DNA from: Cycas panzhihuaensis
Lineage: Eukaryota > Cycadophyta
Length of the DNA stretch: 64,000 nt
NCBI GenBank assembly: GCA_023213395.1
Contig: CM041465.1
Coordinates: forward strand, 52,521,741-52,585,740
Direction: 5' to 3'
Position numbers and translations under genes: made by a program. How positions within the stretch are numbered: the first letter of the stretch is position 1; each line of letters starts with the position of its first letter. A model generated the notes under the pieces. The model was not told where the DNA came from. It saw only the letters and a program-made list of their open reading frames with translations, and searched no databases. This document shows positions 60,534-64,000 of this stretch, in pieces.

Positions 60534-61076
60534 TGTTAAATCTTATGTTTATATGTTAAGTATATGTACATTATTTTTCATGTATATTTATACTTTATGG
60601 GGTGACTTATCACTTAAGTGATAAAGTACACACCCACATTCTTTCCTAGTGATATAACATTATGACTTAAGGGTCAAAATGACCCTTATGTAGTTTTGCT
60701 TACTTGAGAGCCTAAAAGGACACATGTCTTACATGCAAAGGATATAGCTTAGATGTTTAACACTTGTCAAACATCCAACACCTTAAGTCTCTTTTGTAAC
60801 TCTATATATTGAGACTATTTCTCATGTATGTCATATAGAGTGTGAGTTATATTGTTATGCTGCTAGTTTACTAATTAAACTATTATTTATTTAGAGATTA
60901 GACTAATTCCATATCCTCCATATTTTGGTATCATCTTACTCATGCTCTTTCATGCTTTGGTCTATTATCTTGCTTATTTAAGTAGTTTTCATTATTCATG
61001 ACGATCTTCATTCTAGAACTAGATTAGAATATCTTTTTAGATCTTGGTTAATATAGGCTAAATACTATTTCTAATA
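60534..61076 (+). repeat. 3' LTR of Copia F
   Basis: Begins TGTTAAATC and ends TTTCTAATA (final CA changed to TA); pair of 53631-54177. One 3-bp gap and about 60 substitutions by hand count. Confidence 0.93.
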
Positions 61077-62192
61077 GAGATTCCATGGATTAGCCATATT
61101 TTATAAGGAATTTATTAGAAATTTTAGTAGTACCATTATCCCTTTAACAAATTCTATGAAGGGAAAGGAGTTTATCTAGATTAAGGTGATGAAGCAAAAG
61201 GTGATATAGTCACCCGTGTTGGCTCTACTAGTTTTTAGAAAAGTATTTAAGGTCACTTATGATTATTCACATATGACTATTAGAGTTGTATTAAGTTAAG
61301 AAGAAAGGCCAATAGTATATGATAGTGATAAATTGAATGAGGTAATAAACAAATATTCTATCCATGGTATAGAATTCTATATTATTATATATAAATTGAG
61401 GCATTGAAGAAATTATCTTATGCCCAAGGCATTTATCATGTTCGCAAACCATTAAGTCTTAAGGTATATAAATACATAGAAAAAGATGAATGTTAAACAT
61501 GTAAAGTGGGTATTATATTTATAGGGCTTTACTTTCGTTCTAAAGTATAAATAAGAAGAATAAAATCAAGTTTCCAATGCATTAATTAGAAGGATAACCC
61601 TATTAACCACTATGGTGAGTAAAGTGGTTAGATTTGATACTTTAAAGGAATTATATAACACTGACATAGATTTTAGAAAAGTTATAGAACACTACAAGAA
61701 ACCCTTATTTAATGTGAATGAGTCTAAGTATGATGATTATTTTTTATAAGATAGATGTCTATTAAAGAGCAAACAATTATGCATTCTAATTAGGTCCATA
61801 AGGGAGAACATTTTGAGGGAGTTACAAAGTGGACAACTTAGAGGATACTTTGGAAAGAACAAGACCAAATCTTTAGTGGGTGAGAAGTATATTTAGCTAA
61901 ATATAAAATAAGATTTGGCAATGTATGTGGTAAGGTATAAGATTTATCAGGTGGCTAAAGGATATGTATAGAACACTAAATTATATATGCTATTACTAGT
62001 GCCAAAGAGGCCATGGATATATTTGAGCATGGATTTTATGTTGAGATTACCAAACACCCAATGAGGTAATGACTATATTTTTTATTATAGATAGACTTTT
62101 AAAGATGGCTCATTTTATTACATGTAGAAAGACTAGAGATGCAATTAAAACAATAAATTTACTTTTAAGGAGGTTGCTATATTATATAGGAT
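61077..62192 (+). pseudogene. RNase H and integrase remnant (Gypsy B)
   Basis: Picks up the frame left at 53630 with FHGLAIFYKEFIRNFSS (RT-RNase H junction), passes a decayed RNase H (SPVLALLVF, VTYDYSHMTIRVVL near 61210-61300) and reaches integrase: a decayed zinc region near 61800-61950, then PWIYLSMDFMLRLPNTQ near 62010-62065 containing the first catalytic Asp. It breaks off within the core at about 62190, where H begins. Many stops. Confidence 0.88.
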
Positions 62193-64000
62193 GCTGAAAC
62201 ACTTACTGCAGGGTGGTGTCCCTACATCTAGCAAAAGGGGATGAAAGGTGCAAAGCTAATTAACTAAACAGGAAGGACTTCACCTCACAGAGTTTTTGTG
62301 CACCAGAGCATAGATTCAAAACTGGAGAGGTGCCTAGTTGCTTCTAGGTAGCCATGCAAAGTGAGGCCTTCCTACCCCTCAGAGGGTCGGAAAGAGGAGA
62401 AAGCGCCTGGCGCGTTGCGTCTTCTCAGGGAAATGAGAAGGCAACGAAACACAAAGGTAAGTAAATGCATATAGGCATAGGCAAAAAGAGGGTACAACGT
62501 GGGTAGCTCTAACATAATGTAAACAATCTAACTATGCTAAGTTAACCAATGGATGAAACGATGTAAAGGAAACACACATTCCTTTTTCCCTTTTTAACTC
62601 TTTACACATTCCTAACTATACAAGTATGTGTATAAAAGACAAGGTGTAAAAGAAATATGTAGGGAATAAGAAGAGTACCTAGATCTAGCATCCAAGTGGA
62701 GTGCTGCTCATCCCTTTAGTCCTCCCTCTTTTCTGTTCTGCTCTTTGTGCATGCAATGCCGGTTGGCGATAGTTGCCACAAGCAACCGAAGAGGGGCTAA
62801 CTTACCTCCCCTTAAACATGCAAAGAATAGGAAGCAGAAAAGAAGCAAAAAACGTGAAATAACAAGAAATGCACTAAATGTAGAACTGACCTGTAATGGG
62901 TTTCGTTCCACGTGTAACTCCACTAACGTGAGATCCTACAAGCAAGTCAAGCGAGTACCTCCCTCTCGGAAGAGGGGCCACAAAGATATCAAGTATATGT
63001 GCTAAACAAAAATGAAACTACATAAAGCTAAGCTAAACATCAATACGTAATAATGTAAAGCAATAATATATAACAAAGTCTCCCTCGAACGTATACCACA
63101 AGTGACACCCAAAAAGGGAAAAGAGTATAGCCTCGAAATGGCTAACTCACCCACAAAAGATCTCCATGGATCTCGGAAAGGAAAAACGGGCTCACAACAA
63201 GGTCATGGAACAGTGAATAGTAAGAAAGAAAGGAGCAATGGCAAGGTTTGGGGCTCAGGTAGGGCCCAACACTAATGGATGGAATTTCTAGAACCGACGT
63301 GGCAACGGGTTACCAATGCTGGTTTTAACTCCAAAACTGGATTCCCCAAATTTCCTTAACCCAATTCCTAAGAAGGCTCTAACGACAAAGGGAAAGAGGA
63401 TAAGGGATGGAACCCTTGGGGAGAAGGGCAGCAAGGAGGACAGAACCCTGCCTACCTCCCTCAAATCCTCTTTATATTGCCCCTTTGCAACAGCTAACTA
63501 AGAATGGGTTAAGAGGGATGACTTAGGAATAAAGTAATGTCTCAAAAGAAAAAGGAAGTGGTGCTAATCAAATGCAACAACATAAAGCTATACAAACTAG
63601 AAATTTATTCACCAAAATATAAAAGAAGCAAGAACAACATAAATTGCAAGTAAGAGTAGAGAGTACCTTGTTGGGGAAGAACCAAACATAAGTTTACTAT
63701 TAGGAAACAACAAAAATAACTAGCATATAGAGAATAATAGTGCCAGGTTTTTACAAGAGTGAAGTGTGGAAATATCTTTGTAAGCTTGGAACCTTAGTAG
63801 TTGGTCCTTTTGAGGAGCTTTTAGTAGAAATCTTCCTTGAAACCTTGGTCACTTGCAAGAAGATATGAGGCCTGCTGTTGAGAGCTGTGGGGGCAGCAAT
63901 GGTCCCTGAAAATCCAGCTTGTAGTAGTGTCTTCTCCTTTGTGACAGGTTTCTGTGAATGTAGTGTATGTCTCTCTATGTAAATTTTGAGTAAAAAGTTA
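62193..64000. other. Unclassified, less decayed sequence H (probable further insertion)
   Basis: Begins where the B integrase stops; TGAAACAC at about 62193 could be an LTR start, but no partner or end is in the window. CpG is clearly more frequent than to the left (for example GGCGCGTTGCG near 62409). Short open frames at 62745-63005 and 63316-63501 show no domain I recognise and are probably chance. It may be a long LTR of another element cut by the right edge. Confidence 0.4.

Larger units (their letters stand above)
53631..61076 (+). mobile_element. Copia element F, with GAGAT target duplication
   Basis: Structurally complete + strand Ty1/Copia element of 7446 bp nested in Gypsy B. LTRs at 53631-54177 and 60534-61076; GAGAT occurs just before (53626-53630) and just after (61077-61081). 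Domains are in Copia order. Hand comparison of the LTRs gives about 60 differences in about 545 positions, mostly transitions. All genes have stops. Confidence 0.95.
2735..62192 (+). mobile_element. Gypsy element B, split into four parts by nested insertions
   Basis: Decayed + strand Ty3/Gypsy element that hosts most of the window. Its pieces are: LTR/leader and gag start (to about 3836), gag end and protease (7490-8774), reverse transcriptase (52861-53630), RNase H and integrase (61077 to about 62192). Insertions S, A and F separate them. After subtracting these about 4.3 kb of B remains. The Met-type primer site, YFDD reverse transcriptase motif and protease style suggest a chromovirus-like lineage; no chromodomain is seen because B is cut off in integrase. 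Confidence 0.85.

Noticed and set aside
62708-63005. Open frames on both strands in H
   Set aside because: No motif, mutual overlap and no neighbours to support either.
1-64000. Host protein-coding genes, rRNA genes or DNA transposons
   Set aside because: No open frame outside retrotransposon domains shows a recognisable family, and I saw no clear terminal inverted repeats of a DNA transposon or rRNA-like stretch.

Overview
The window looks like nuclear DNA of a seed plant with a large, repeat-filled genome. It holds no host gene that I can recognise. What can be identified is almost all LTR retrotransposon sequence: Ty1/Copia and Ty3/Gypsy, two of the latter resembling the plant Tat lineage. 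It is AT-rich, CpG-poor, and most coding remnants carry many stop codons. The species cannot be named from the sequence.

The layout is a set of insertions inside insertions. (G) A decayed + strand Copia element, cut by the left edge, ends with its 3' LTR at 2408-2734. (B) A decayed + strand Gypsy element runs from about 2735 to about 62190 but is split into four pieces by three insertions. They are a short minus-strand LTR element (S, 3893-7486), a giant minus-strand Tat-like Gypsy element (A, 8775-52860), and a + strand Copia element (F, 53631-61076, 5-bp target duplication GAGAT). (A) itself contains a + strand Tat-like element (C, 12002-30947) and a minus-strand Copia element (D, 36069-43705). 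C carries a 634-bp mini-element (T, 12853-13486) in its 5' LTR. D carries a solo LTR (E, 37574-40296, target duplication CTTAC). After B, from about 62193 to the right edge, lies a less decayed, more CpG-containing sequence (H) that I cannot classify.

Boundaries rest on paired LTRs, primer-binding sites (initiator-Met type for B, S, D, F and T; Arg-like for A and C), polypurine tracts and short target duplications. In two cases, A in B and F in B, the broken Gypsy reading frame continues correctly across the insertion once one copy of the target duplication is removed.

The most interesting content is in the two Tat-like elements. Both encode gag, protease, reverse transcriptase, RNase H and integrase, plus a second RNase H-fold domain downstream of integrase. 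Both also carry, on the opposite strand, a homologous three-exon gene remnant with matching intron positions. The antisense gene lies between integrase and the second RNase H in C, but downstream of the second RNase H in A.
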